This document shows, piece by piece, positions 40,215-49,005 of a DNA stretch of 64,000 nucleotides; within the stretch, counting starts at the first letter, position 1; each line of letters opens with the position of its first letter. Below the pieces are notes generated by a model, which saw only the letters and a program-made list of their open reading frames with translations, was not told the origin of the DNA and searched no databases. This DNA is from an uncultured Duncaniella sp. Its GTDB lineage: Bacteria; Bacteroidota; Bacteroidia; Bacteroidales; Muribaculaceae. The stretch is taken from assembly GCA_958352885.1 (NCBI GenBank), contig CATWQI010000003.1:1-64000 (forward strand), in the 5' to 3' direction. The translations under genes were made by a program, and so were the position numbers.

Positions 40215-40991
40215 CTATTCAATTCCTAAAAGTGTCACAGTGAAGTCAAGAGCCGCTCCCGGAGGTATCACTCCGCTTGCTCCGCGCTCGCCATATCCAA
40301 GTTTGGCGGGTATGACCAGACGATAAGTGCCGCCGGGCTTCATCATCTTCAGTCCCTCTGAGAATCCGGGAATGAGATTTATGAGGTCAAACACCACCGG
40401 CTCCTCAGTCTTGTCAAAGACCTCGCCGTTGCTCAGTTTTGCCTCGTAATCGATTTTCACCTTCTGCTCTTCAGTCGGGCACGCCCCCTCACCTTCCCTG
40501 ATGGTTATGAACACCAGTCCGGTAGGGGTAACCACGGCATTGGGCTGCGAGGCGGCTTCGGATATGAATTCTGCCTGTGACTCAGGTGTGAGCACCTCAC
40601 GCTCGGGTGAGATGAGGCTGTCAAGGTAACTCTGGGCGGTAGCGGCTGTGAAACCCACATTCTCACCGTTGAGTACCCGTGACAGAGCCGCAGCCACCTG
40701 CGCGGCGTCGGCTTTCAGACCTAATTCCGCCATCTCTGCCAGGCTCGCACGCAGACGCGCTCCATAAAACACTCCGCTTACGTATGCCTCACGCACCGAG
40801 TCGGTGCCTGCTGCCACAGCCTCCTCCATACCGCGGCTGAACTGTTCGCGCTGCTCAGCCGTCATGGTGTTGACTTTGATTTGCGCACCCCAGTAAGCTG
40901 CCAGCGCCCTTGACAACGAGTCACCGGCTTCGGCTGCGTTGGCAGCCAAAGCCAGTAACATCATTATAAGTGATATCGCTGTATGCCTCAT
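40215..40991 (-). CDS. FKBP-type peptidyl-prolyl isomerase, periplasmic
   Basis: 258 residues with a cleavable signal peptide (ISLIMMLLALAANAAEA). N-terminal FKBP_N-like helices, then the FKBP domain (IDYEAKLSNGEVFDKT, LIPGFSEGLKMMKPGGTYRL, PAKLGYGERGASGVIPPGAA). Active-site aromatics are largely kept (Y, F, F, Y). It starts one base after the preceding gene's stop, so it is co-translated with it. Confidence 0.93.
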   Translation of the reverse strand: MRHTAISLIMMLLALAANAAEAGDSLSRALAAYWGAQIKVNTMTAEQREQFSRGMEEAVAAGTDSVREAYVSGVFYGARLRASLAEMAELGLKADAAQVAAALSRVLNGENVGFTAATAQSYLDSLISPEREVLTPESQAEFISEAASQPNAVVTPTGLVFITIREGEGACPTEEQKVKIDYEAKLSNGEVFDKTEEPVVFDLINLIPGFSEGLKMMKPGGTYRLVIPAKLGYGERGASGVIPPGAALDFTVTLLGIE

Positions 40992-40992
40992 C

Positions 40993-41619
40993 TTACTTCT
41001 TGATGACCTTGAGAAGCTCTACATCGAATATGAGAGTTGCATTCGGACCTATCACGCCGCCTGCCCCCTGGGGACCGTAAGCAAGCTGAGAGGGGATGAA
41101 CAGACGCCACTTAGAACCTGCCTTCATGAGCTGAAGAGCCTCGACCCATCCGGGTATAACCTGGGTCACACCGAATGTTGCGGGCACTCCGCGCTCCACA
41201 GAGCTGTCAAACACTGTGCCGTCAATCAGTTTGCCGGTATAGTGTACCTCAACCTGGTCCTGAGCTGAAGGCTGTTCGCCGTCACCCTCCTGGATTACTT
41301 CATACTGAAGTCCTGAAGCGGTGGTCTTCACCTCCACACGCTTACCGTTCTCCTCAAGGAATTTCTTGCCTGCCTCCTCGTTTACCTCAGCCATCTTGGC
41401 TGACTCGGCACGCTGTTTCTCCTCAAGCGCAGTGAAATACTTCTGAATCTCAGCCTTTGCCTCGTCATAGGTCATCTTAGGCTCCGAACCGTAAAACACT
41501 GCTGCCACACCGTCGGCAAAGTCCTCTACATTGATTTCATTAATACCGCTGGCACGGAAGTTATTGCCCATGCTCAGACCGAGGGCATAGCTTATACGGT
41601 CCAATTCTTTCTTTTCCAT
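40993..41619 (-). CDS. FKBP-type peptidyl-prolyl isomerase, cytoplasmic (FklB-like)
   Basis: 208 residues and no signal peptide, so cytoplasmic. N-terminal FKBP_N region (RISYALGLSMGNNFRASGI) and C-terminal FKBP domain (VEVHYTGKLIDGTVFDS, QVIPGWVEALQLMKAGSKWR, PSQLAYGPQGAGGVIGPNAT). First gene of the tandem set: the three paralogues appear to divide the cytoplasm, periplasm and lipoprotein-anchored envelope between them. Confidence 0.93.
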   Translation of the reverse strand: MEKKELDRISYALGLSMGNNFRASGINEINVEDFADGVAAVFYGSEPKMTYDEAKAEIQKYFTALEEKQRAESAKMAEVNEEAGKKFLEENGKRVEVKTTASGLQYEVIQEGDGEQPSAQDQVEVHYTGKLIDGTVFDSSVERGVPATFGVTQVIPGWVEALQLMKAGSKWRLFIPSQLAYGPQGAGGVIGPNATLIFDVELLKVIKK

Positions 41620-41706
41620 GATTGTTGTGAGTTGTATTGTTGTGTTATTGGCGTGTTACAGACACGCCCGAATCCGTCAAGTGTAAGTTGTGCGGGTTAC
41701 AGCGTG

Positions 41707-41714
41707 CAAAGATA
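41707..41714 (-). promoter_or_regulatory. -7 element of FKBP operon promoter
   Basis: Minus-strand TATCTTTG, giving a leader of about 80 bases. The -33 element is weak. Confidence 0.55.
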
Positions 41715-41863
41715 GGGGATTTTATCCGCTAACTTTTAATTTTTTTAATTAAAAAAGTTAAAATCACATCATTGCCTCCGCAACCAATCACAAAACTCTA
41801 ACACTCAACAGCCTATTAATGTTTCACTATCGACTTCCACCGCATACGGCGAACGCCTCCTCT

Positions 41864-42466
41864 TTAGAACTCTGAGAGGCGAGCAAGATACTTCCCTATG
41901 ATATCAAACTCGATGTTTACCTTTGTCCCGACCTCGATATTCTTGAAATTAGTATGCTCGAATGTATATGGTATGATTGCCACACGGAACGAGTAGCGCT
42001 CGGAGTCACAGACTGTGAGACTCACACCGTTGACAGTCACCGAACCCTTCTCGACGGTGACATATCCCTTGGCTGCCATCTCGGGAGCCACATCATAGCA
42101 GAACTTGTAGTACCGGCTGCCTTCGACCTCTTCGATTGACTCGCATACGGCGGTGGTGTCGACATGTCCCTGCACTATATGCCCGTCAAGACGCCCGTTC
42201 ATCAGCATCGAGCGCTCAAGATTAACAAGATCACCCGGACGGAGAAGACCGAGATTGCTGCGGTCAAGGGTCTCACGGATTGCAGTCACTGTGTATGTGC
42301 CGTCACCCGGAAGAGCCACCACCGTGAGGCACACACCGTTGTGCGCTACGCTCTGGTCTATCTTAAGCTCATCCACAAAAGAGCATTTTACCTTCAGGTC
42401 CACATTGCCGTCCCGATTGATTACATCAGCCACCACGGCTGCCTCTTCTACGATTCCTGAAAACAT
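41864..42466 (-). CDS. ribE: Riboflavin synthase, alpha chain
   Basis: 200 residues, two lumazine-binding repeats. The start MFSGIVEEAAVV and the motifs VAHNGVCLTVV (first repeat), GHIVQGHVDTTA and VTVNGVSLTV (second repeat) are diagnostic. Catalyses dismutation of two dimethylribityllumazine molecules to riboflavin in the cytoplasm. Alone, not in a rib operon; its promoter faces that of the adenosyltransferase gene. Confidence 0.95.
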   Translation of the reverse strand: MFSGIVEEAAVVADVINRDGNVDLKVKCSFVDELKIDQSVAHNGVCLTVVALPGDGTYTVTAIRETLDRSNLGLLRPGDLVNLERSMLMNGRLDGHIVQGHVDTTAVCESIEEVEGSRYYKFCYDVAPEMAAKGYVTVEKGSVTVNGVSLTVCDSERYSFRVAIIPYTFEHTNFKNIEVGTKVNIEFDIIGKYLARLSEF

Positions 42467-42503
42467 ATTGTTATGATATTGGGTTTTTATATTACTTACC
42501 GCA

Positions 42504-42536
42504 CAAAATTACGAAGAATTTCCCTAAATTTGCAAA
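42504..42536 (-). promoter_or_regulatory. ribE promoter overlapping the divergent gene's promoter
   Basis: Minus-strand TTTG (42533-42536), 21 bases, TAATTTTG (42504-42511). The plus-strand -7 element TAAATTTG of the adenosyltransferase gene (42525-42532) lies within this span. Confidence 0.6.
42525..42532 (+). promoter_or_regulatory. -7 element of adenosyltransferase gene, probably leaderless
   Basis: TAAATTTG, with the ATG only 6 bases further on at 42539. No consensus -33 element seen. Confidence 0.55.
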
Positions 42537-42538
42537 TT

Positions 42539-43096
42539 ATGAAAAAGAGCATACTGTATACACGCACCGGCGACGCCGGCATGACTTCGCTGGTCAACGG
42601 AGTGAGAGTTCCCAAAAATTCGCCCCGTGTCAATGCCTACGGGACACTTGACGAGCTGAACTCGCACATAGGTCTGGTACAGGCACACACCGCCGGTCTT
42701 GACAACTTCGTCAACGAAGCTCTGGTGCGCATCAGCAACATGCTGTTTAACATCGGGTCCTATCTCGCCGACAGTTCCGAAGGCGCAGTTCCGATGCTTA
42801 CACCCGACGACATCACCGCACTCGAACATGATATCGACACGCTTGACTCGATGATACCGCCACTCAAACTGTTTGTACTGCCTGGCGGAAGCATCGGTGC
42901 GTCACACGCTCATGTGGCACGCACTGTTTGCCGTCGCGCTGAGCGTGAGATTCTCAGCCTCATCGACACCGGAGCCACGGTATCACCGCTTGTCATAACC
43001 TATGTCAACAGGCTTAGCGACTACCTTTTCGCTCTCGCCCGTTACATAAACCACGCCACCGGCACTCCGGAGATAATCTGGCGCAAGAACGGTTAG
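42539..43096 (+). CDS. Cob(I)alamin adenosyltransferase (PduO type)
   Basis: 185 residues from the ATG at 42539 (MKKSILYTRTGDAGMTSLVN). The ATP-binding N-terminus TRTGDAGMTSL, LDELNSHIGLVQ and the conserved VCRRAERE helix identify the PduO/MMAB family, which makes adenosylcobalamin. Cytoplasmic. No cobalamin riboswitch or other cobalamin gene is nearby. An in-frame ATG at 42473 lies upstream of the promoter and is rejected. It converges with, and overlaps by 4 bases, a SemiSWEET gene. Confidence 0.94.
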   Translation: MKKSILYTRTGDAGMTSLVNGVRVPKNSPRVNAYGTLDELNSHIGLVQAHTAGLDNFVNEALVRISNMLFNIGSYLADSSEGAVPMLTPDDITALEHDIDTLDSMIPPLKLFVLPGGSIGASHAHVARTVCRRAEREILSLIDTGATVSPLVITYVNRLSDYLFALARYINHATGTPEIIWRKNG

Positions 43097-43371
43097 CGTT
43101 TCTTCTTTTTACGGTCGTTGTGGATTTTGATCGCGAACACTATGACTGACGATACTGTTGTGATGGTGTTTGTGATAATCAGAGGCCAGTTTCCGAGCAT
43201 AAATCCCTGCACCACAAAAAAGATACTTCCGAATGCCAGAAGCAGAAACGTAGGCATAGCTATACCATCGGTGTCACGTGTGCGTATGGTGTAGACTGCC
43301 TGCGGAAGATACCCGCACACCATGCAGATGGCGGCGGCATAGCCGACTATGTTGATGATTAGGGGACTCAT
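43093..43371 (-). CDS. SemiSWEET / PQ-loop small transporter
   Basis: 92 residues, three transmembrane helices, with the PQ-loop motif in GYLPQAVYTIRTRDTDGIA and MPTFLLLAFGSIFFVVQGF. SemiSWEETs work as homodimers to move sugars or related small molecules across the inner membrane. A strongly basic end (DRKKKKR) supports an inside C-terminus. It ends convergently within the last 4 bases of the adenosyltransferase gene. Substrate unknown. Confidence 0.88.
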   Translation of the reverse strand: MSPLIINIVGYAAAICMVCGYLPQAVYTIRTRDTDGIAMPTFLLLAFGSIFFVVQGFMLGNWPLIITNTITTVSSVIVFAIKIHNDRKKKKR

Positions 43372-43475
43372 ATCATTTGGAATTTTTTAGTTTTATTAAC
43401 TGCGTTCTTTAACATTATTAACGGACACAGAGTTGAATTAGTTGTATCAAGCACGCTTTTTTGACAAAAAATTCC

Positions 43476-43483
43476 TACTTTTG
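43476..43483 (+). promoter_or_regulatory. -7 element of Ig-like lipoprotein gene
   Basis: TACTTTTG, about 65 bases before the ATG at 43549. A TTTG lies too close upstream for a normal -33 element. Confidence 0.45.
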
Positions 43484-43548
43484 CGTGATATTCCCGAGAC
43501 ATCAGTATCGTTTTAACGTTTATTTCTCAAACACCCCTATTCTAAGAT

Positions 43549-45606
43549 ATGCGTTCCGCATCGACAATGAGACTCCTGTTCATCATGGTTGTGGCAGCCT
43601 TCATGGCGGCATGCGCCAGCATGGGGCGTCCTGAGGGCGGTCCGCGCGACGAGACTCCACCGGTCTACGTCCGCTCCAACCCCAAGCCCGGACAGCTCAA
43701 TGTAACAGACAATAAGATTATCATCGACTTCGACGAGAATATCGCCCTTGACGACGCCATGAACAAGATTGTGGTATCGCCTGCCCAGCGAACCACTCCG
43801 GCTTTCTCATCCAATGCTCGGCGCGTCACCGTAGAATTGCGTGACTCGCTTATCCCGAACACCACTTACACCATTGACTTTGCCGACGCTATCAAGGATT
43901 TGAACGAGTCAAACGTTCTGGACGGTTTCGCGCTCGATTTCGCCACGGGCGACAGCATCGACACCCTCCGCATCTCCGGAATGGTCTTTGAAGCCCGCAC
44001 ACTTGAGCCGGCGCAAGGGATGCTTGTGGGTGTGTACTCCAATCTCTCCGACACAGCCATAACAACCCTCCCCTTCGAACGCATCACCAAGACAAATCAG
44101 CTGGGACAGTTCACCATTCGCAACCTTAAGCCGGGAGCATACAGGATTTTCGCCCTCACCGACAATAACCGGGATTACCACTGGGACCGCTCGGAGGATG
44201 TGGCATTCTATGATGTCACTGTCACTCCGTCAAGCCACCCCATCACTGTCACCGACACCCTTGTGACTGACGACGGCAGAGATTCGCTGTATACCCATGG
44301 CGCGACACATTTCGTCCCCGATGACATACTTCTCACCTGGTTCAACGAGAATTACAGCAACCAGTACATGAAGGAGCACCAGCGTCCCGAACGCCGGCTC
44401 ATCCAATTCGAGTTCGGCACAAAGGCCGACACCCTCCCTATCCTCAAGCTCATCAACACCCACCGTGCCGGTGACGACATATCGAAATGGAGCGTGCTCG
44501 ACGCATCGGCGACTCTCGACACCCTCACATACTGGATAACCGACAGTTCACTGATAGAACTTGACACCCTCCTGCTCGAAGCCCGATACATGCGTACCGA
44601 CACTCTCAACCAGCTCTCGCTCACCACCGACACTCTCCGATTCATAATGAGAGGAGAGAAGAGCAAGAAGCGCGAGGAAGAGCGGCGCATCAAGGCGGAG
44701 GAGGAAAACCGGAAAAAAGAAGACAAATTGCGAAAGGAACTTGGCGACTCGGCATACCGTGTGGATTCCCTCAGCCGTGTGCCGGCACCACCATCCATTG
44801 AATTCAAGGCTACCACCGCCAACACACAGGAACTTAATCTGCCCCTGCGATTCACCGCAGGGACACCAATAGCTTCGTTCGACACCACGGCAGTGCATTT
44901 CGAGATGTTGGTAGACTCTGTGTGGCATCCTCTCGCCGCACCAAAGATTGTACGTCCTGATTCACTGAGGCTGATGAACTTCGTGGCTGAATACCAGTGG
45001 GCTGAAGGGACCAAATACAAGCTTACTATCGACTCCGCAGCAATCTACGATGTGTACGGAATACCCAACAAGACATTTACCCACGAGTTCACCACCAAGA
45101 AACTCAACGACTATTCCACACTGACTTTCAACATCCAGGGACTTGACGGCAGACCTGCGATAGTAGAGCTCCTCTCCGGCTCCGACGCTCCTGTGCTCAC
45201 AGCTCCTGTCAAAGGCTCGTCAGCCACCATCGAGTACATAAATCCCGGCACATATTATGCCCGACTGTACATTGACGCCGACTCCAACGGCATGTACACC
45301 AACGGCAACCTGCTTGATTCAATCCAGCCTGAAGAGGTATATTACTATCCTAAAAAGATAAATCTGAAGAAAAACTGGGGGATGGAGCAGGCATGGAACA
45401 TCTACGAACTCCCGCTTGATCTCCAGAAGCCACAGGAAATCAAGAAGAACAAGCCAAAGAAAAAGAAGGGTGACAGAGACAATACAAACGGAAATGACGA
45501 TGACGAGGAAGAAGACGAATTCTTCGACGACCCATTCATGAACTCCGCTACCCGCAACGGTGGCTTCTCAACCGGAACTGACAACGGACTTGACCGCCGC
45601 AGGTAG
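43549..45606 (+). CDS. Ig-like (SbsA/Big_5) domain lipoprotein
   Basis: 685 residues. Lipoprotein signal (LLFIMVVAAFMAAC) followed by RPEGGPRDETPPVYV and an SbsA-type Ig-like domain (about 40-135: NPKPGQLNVTDNKIIIDFDE). A carboxypeptidase-regulatory-like region follows near 145-240 (GQFTIRNLKPGAYRIFALTD). Then comes a charged Lys/Glu coiled-coil segment near 370-400 (KSKKREEERRIKAEEENRKK) and an acidic tail (DDDEEEDEFFDD). This layout is common in Bacteroidetes lipoproteins of unknown role, probably surface or periplasmic. Complete. Confidence 0.87.
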   Translation: MRSASTMRLLFIMVVAAFMAACASMGRPEGGPRDETPPVYVRSNPKPGQLNVTDNKIIIDFDENIALDDAMNKIVVSPAQRTTPAFSSNARRVTVELRDSLIPNTTYTIDFADAIKDLNESNVLDGFALDFATGDSIDTLRISGMVFEARTLEPAQGMLVGVYSNLSDTAITTLPFERITKTNQLGQFTIRNLKPGAYRIFALTDNNRDYHWDRSEDVAFYDVTVTPSSHPITVTDTLVTDDGRDSLYTHGATHFVPDDILLTWFNENYSNQYMKEHQRPERRLIQFEFGTKADTLPILKLINTHRAGDDISKWSVLDASATLDTLTYWITDSSLIELDTLLLEARYMRTDTLNQLSLTTDTLRFIMRGEKSKKREEERRIKAEEENRKKEDKLRKELGDSAYRVDSLSRVPAPPSIEFKATTANTQELNLPLRFTAGTPIASFDTTAVHFEMLVDSVWHPLAAPKIVRPDSLRLMNFVAEYQWAEGTKYKLTIDSAAIYDVYGIPNKTFTHEFTTKKLNDYSTLTFNIQGLDGRPAIVELLSGSDAPVLTAPVKGSSATIEYINPGTYYARLYIDADSNGMYTNGNLLDSIQPEEVYYYPKKINLKKNWGMEQAWNIYELPLDLQKPQEIKKNKPKKKKGDRDNTNGNDDDEEEDEFFDDPFMNSATRNGGFSTGTDNGLDRRR

Positions 45607-45659
45607 CCGTAATGTATAATCCCAAAACATATCAAAAAAAGATTATATAACCACATGCG

Positions 45660-46718
45660 ATGACAGATGCGCAGACCGACATACAGAGACGAAAGAAGAA
45701 TATCGGCTCCAGGCTGATAAGCTTCGTCATACCACTGATAATCACGATAGGACTGTGCTGGCTCCTGTTCCATAACATCGATATGAAGCAGATGTGGGAT
45801 ATCATACGCCACGAATGTGACTTCTTCTGGATAGGGCTCAACCTGCTTCTCGGAATACTCGCACAGATATGGCGCGCACTCCGCTGGGGCATACAGCTTA
45901 AAGCCATAGGGGTACGCCCCACCACCTGGCAGCTTATTCTGAGCATCTTCGGAACATATTCAGTCAATCTTGTGTTCCCCCGCCTCGGTGAGGTATGGCG
46001 CACGGGCTACATAGCCGAACGCCGTAACGCACCGTTTACGGAAGTATTCGGCTCAATGGTAGCCGAGAGGCTTGCCGATACCCTGACCGTAGCTCTTTTC
46101 ATGCTCGCCACCCTCATTGCCTCCGGCAGCCAGCTCAAAGAGTACCTTGCCCAGGACCCTGACAAACTTGATTTCATCACGTCGGTAATAGGCTCACCAA
46201 TATTCTGGGGTGCGGTAATAGCCACACTGGTCGCAGTGTGGTGGATATTTGTCCGTTTCCCCGAGAACAAGGTGATAGCGCTTGTACGCCGCATATGGAC
46301 GGGACTATGGAAAGGCTTCTCAGCCATCTGGAGGATGCCCGGCAAAGGATTGTGGCTCTTCTACACAGTGTTGCTCTGGGGCTGTTATTTCATGGCGCTG
46401 TACTGTGCGTTCCGCTCCTTCCCGCTCACCTCACGCGTGCTCGACATATACGGTATGCAGGCATTGCTCGTTTGCTACGTATTCACGAGTCTTGCAATGG
46501 CTGTACCATCCAACGGCGGTATCGGTCCCTGGCAATGGGCTATGATATTCGGGCTGAGCTTCTATGCGTCGGGAATTCCGGGACTGACCACCGAGTACTC
46601 CACATCATTCGCCAATCTCGTGTTGGGAGTGCAGACTCTGCTTCAGATATTCCTCGGCATACTCACGTTCGGCTGGATTGGAATTGTAAAACGAACTGAA
46701 AAATCATCGAACCAATGA
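45660..46718 (+). CDS. Flippase-like integral membrane protein (UPF0104/MprF N-terminal type)
   Basis: 352 residues with about eight transmembrane helices. GLNLLLGILAQIWRALRWGI, LVFPRLGEVWRTGYIAERRN and the C-terminal AVPSNGGIGPWQWAMIFGLS are the conserved blocks of the lysylphosphatidylglycerol-synthase transmembrane-domain family; there is no synthase domain. Likely moves a lipid or lipid-linked sugar across the inner membrane. It overlaps the next gene by 4 bases and heads a run leading to aroA. Confidence 0.88.
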   Translation: MTDAQTDIQRRKKNIGSRLISFVIPLIITIGLCWLLFHNIDMKQMWDIIRHECDFFWIGLNLLLGILAQIWRALRWGIQLKAIGVRPTTWQLILSIFGTYSVNLVFPRLGEVWRTGYIAERRNAPFTEVFGSMVAERLADTLTVALFMLATLIASGSQLKEYLAQDPDKLDFITSVIGSPIFWGAVIATLVAVWWIFVRFPENKVIALVRRIWTGLWKGFSAIWRMPGKGLWLFYTVLLWGCYFMALYCAFRSFPLTSRVLDIYGMQALLVCYVFTSLAMAVPSNGGIGPWQWAMIFGLSFYASGIPGLTTEYSTSFANLVLGVQTLLQIFLGILTFGWIGIVKRTEKSSNQ

Positions 46719-47275
46719 ATTTTGACGATAAAGGGAACGACTATTTCCTCCATGATTTCAAAGCGGGAAACGCCCACACCTCGGATACAGGGAATAATGG
46801 CAACGGAACATCCGGACAGGATACCACCGGATTCACCTTTCCGGAATCCGAACGCGACGGGACCGGACAGGGTGCATCAGGACAGGCACAACAGCCGGTC
46901 AAACGCAAAAAACGCCACGGATGGTTCTGGTTCTTCTTCATCCTGCTGGTGATTTTCGGCGTATTCTTCTACATACGCTACTGCTCACCCTACGTTGTCG
47001 AATCACGCACAGCCGGATTCATAACACGGGTAGAGAAGAAAGGCTACATCTTCAAAACCTATGAAGGCGAGATGATTTCCCAGGAACAGCTTACCGATAC
47101 CACCCGAATCTATTCACGGGATTTCCTCTTCTCGATTCCAAATGACTCTCTTGCACGAGTGATTCAGTCATACCAGGGCACCGGACGGCCTGTAACCATA
47201 ATTTGCAACCGATACCTCGGCACACTCCCTTGGAGAGGCGAATCAAACACCATAGCAGTAGCTGTCGAGCCCTGA
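46715..47275 (+). CDS. Single-pass membrane protein, Bacteroidetes-conserved unknown
   Basis: 186 residues. The N-terminal ~65 residues are disordered and Gly/Asn/Thr-rich, then a basic patch KRKKRHG, one transmembrane helix (about 72-92: WFWFFFILLVIFGVFFYIRY) and a periplasmic domain of about 90 residues (AGFITRVEKKGYIFKTYEGE, NRYLGTLPWRG). Relatives in Bacteroides are often misnamed 6-phosphogluconate dehydrogenase; nothing here supports that. Coupled to the flippase-like gene by a 4-base overlap. Confidence 0.78.
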   Translation: MNFDDKGNDYFLHDFKAGNAHTSDTGNNGNGTSGQDTTGFTFPESERDGTGQGASGQAQQPVKRKKRHGWFWFFFILLVIFGVFFYIRYCSPYVVESRTAGFITRVEKKGYIFKTYEGEMISQEQLTDTTRIYSRDFLFSIPNDSLARVIQSYQGTGRPVTIICNRYLGTLPWRGESNTIAVAVEP

Positions 47276-47309
47276 CAACAATCTAACCTATCCCCTATTC
47301 ATATAGCAA

Positions 47310-48581
47310 ATGAACTACCGCATCATACCTCCTGAAGGCTTCGTGGAAGCGAGACTTAACCTTCCGCTGTCGAAAAGCATGAGTAACCGCGCATTGATTA
47401 TCAATGCGCTCACCCCGGGAGCCGCCCCTCTTGCCGAAGTGGCGGAGTGCGACGACACAGACGCAATGCTCAACGCACTTTCCGCAACCGGGGCTGATGT
47501 CATCAACATCGGAGCCGCCGGCACGACCATGCGCTTCCTCACCGCCTATTACGCCACATGCGAAGGCTCAACCGTCCTGCTCGACGGAAGCGAACGTATG
47601 CGCCATCGCCCCATCAAAGTGTTGGTGGACGCTCTCCGCTCTTTAGGAGCCGAAATAGATTATGCCGGCGAGGAAGGCTTCCCACCGCTCCGAATCACAG
47701 GCAAAAGCCTGAAAGGCGGCGCTCTGACCCTTGACGCTTCGGTGAGTTCACAATATATCTCCGCGCTACTGATGATAGCCCCGCTGATGGAAAACGGGCT
47801 GGAACTGACTCTTGACGGCGACATCGTATCACGCCCTTACATCAACATGACGCTTAAGATGATGAAGGACGCCGGCATCCGGAGCGAGTTCTACCTGAAC
47901 ACCATCACTGTGCCCCACGGAGAGTACCGCCCCACCCTTCCTCCTATCGAAGGGGACTGGAGCGCCGCCGCCGTATGGTATGAGATAGAGGCTCTCTCAT
48001 CCGGCATGGTCACCATCGACAATCTCTGTTGCGACTCATGCCAGGGTGACCGGAAACTCGCTGATATTTTCACGCATATCGGTGTCGACACCGTGTGGGA
48101 AGGCGAGGAAGGCGGAACCGACCTTTGCGCCAACCCGGACGCCGACGCACGCATCAATGTGGATTTCACTGACAATCCTGATTTGGCACAATACATAATG
48201 GTGACATGTGTGATGCTCGGTCTACCATTCCGCTTCACAGGACTTTCCACCCTCGCCATCAAGGAAACCGACAGAGTGACCGCAGTGGCAAATGAGCTTG
48301 CCAAGGTGGGCATACTCCTCAACGTGGAGTCACGTGACACCGTGAGCTGGGACGGAAGACGGGTTCCATTCATGGAAATACCACAGTTTGACACATACGA
48401 GGACCACCGCATGGCAATGTGTCTTGCCCCGATAGCCCTCTATATACCCGGTATAGTAATCCGCGATGTAGAAGTGGTGAGCAAATCATATCCCGGATTC
48501 TGGGACGAGCTACGCAATGCCGGCTTCATTCTTGAAGAATACACCGGAGAGACCGAAAACCACACCGAGGAGACAGAATGA
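47310..48581 (+). CDS. aroA: 3-phosphoshikimate 1-carboxyvinyltransferase (EPSP synthase)
   Basis: 423 residues, Bacteroidetes form. LPLSKSMSNRALIINAL (substrate loop), GAAGTTMRFLTAYYA, LDGSERMRHRPI and KETDRV, EDHRMAM near the end are the family signatures. Shikimate pathway, cytoplasmic. Complete. It overlaps the next gene by 4 bases. Confidence 0.96.
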   Translation: MNYRIIPPEGFVEARLNLPLSKSMSNRALIINALTPGAAPLAEVAECDDTDAMLNALSATGADVINIGAAGTTMRFLTAYYATCEGSTVLLDGSERMRHRPIKVLVDALRSLGAEIDYAGEEGFPPLRITGKSLKGGALTLDASVSSQYISALLMIAPLMENGLELTLDGDIVSRPYINMTLKMMKDAGIRSEFYLNTITVPHGEYRPTLPPIEGDWSAAAVWYEIEALSSGMVTIDNLCCDSCQGDRKLADIFTHIGVDTVWEGEEGGTDLCANPDADARINVDFTDNPDLAQYIMVTCVMLGLPFRFTGLSTLAIKETDRVTAVANELAKVGILLNVESRDTVSWDGRRVPFMEIPQFDTYEDHRMAMCLAPIALYIPGIVIRDVEVVSKSYPGFWDELRNAGFILEEYTGETENHTEETE

Positions 48582-48982
48582 CAGGGGCATTAATCATACT
48601 GGCAGTAACTTTGCTGACCGGACTTGTACTATACCTCACCCACAAGCCCGACAAAGCCGGCGACGCAGAAACAGTAACGACAGCCGACAGCACCGGAAAG
48701 GAAAATGACGGAGAATGCTGCGGACTTCACGCCGTATGCGAGAAGGTGATGACAGGAGTGGAGCAACCGGTCTACTTTGACGACGAGGAACTTGACCGCT
48801 TCGCCCGGCGCGACCCGTCGACATATTCACCTGACGAAGTGGACGAATTCCGCGACATACTCTACACACTCCTGCCCGAGGATGTATACCAATGGGGAGC
48901 GAGCCTCACACTGCGTGAGATAGCACTACCCCACCAGCTGCGTGACGAGTGGATAATGCTGTCACAGGACAAGAACGTTTAG
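48578..48982 (+). CDS. Small membrane-anchored protein with CCGxHxxC motif
   Basis: 134 residues. N-terminal transmembrane helix (GALIILAVTLLTGLVLYL), a short linker, then ECCGLHAVCEK near 46-56, a likely metal- or cofactor-binding Cys/His cluster, and an acidic helical C-terminal part (FDDEELDRFARRDPSTYSPDEV). It sits between aroA and the metal ABC permease and overlaps aroA by 4 bases. It is conserved in this position in Bacteroidetes as far as I recall, under uninformative names. A role in delivering metal to the permease is inference. Confidence 0.78.
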   Translation: MTGALIILAVTLLTGLVLYLTHKPDKAGDAETVTTADSTGKENDGECCGLHAVCEKVMTGVEQPVYFDDEELDRFARRDPSTYSPDEVDEFRDILYTLLPEDVYQWGASLTLREIALPHQLRDEWIMLSQDKNV

Positions 48983-49005
48983 AGACTTTTAATCCCGACC
49001 AAGAG

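Noticed and set aside
42467..42538. Cobalamin or FMN riboswitch between ribE and the adenosyltransferase gene
   Set aside because: The gap is only about 70 bases, fully used by two promoters, and contains none of the conserved aptamer motifs.
44352..45020. Long minus-strand frame inside the Ig-like lipoprotein gene
   Set aside because: Serine/arginine-rich shadow translation opposite a complete lipoprotein gene.
46715..47275. 6-phosphogluconate dehydrogenase
   Set aside because: Relatives often carry that name in databases, but the protein is a short single-pass membrane protein with no dinucleotide-binding motif.
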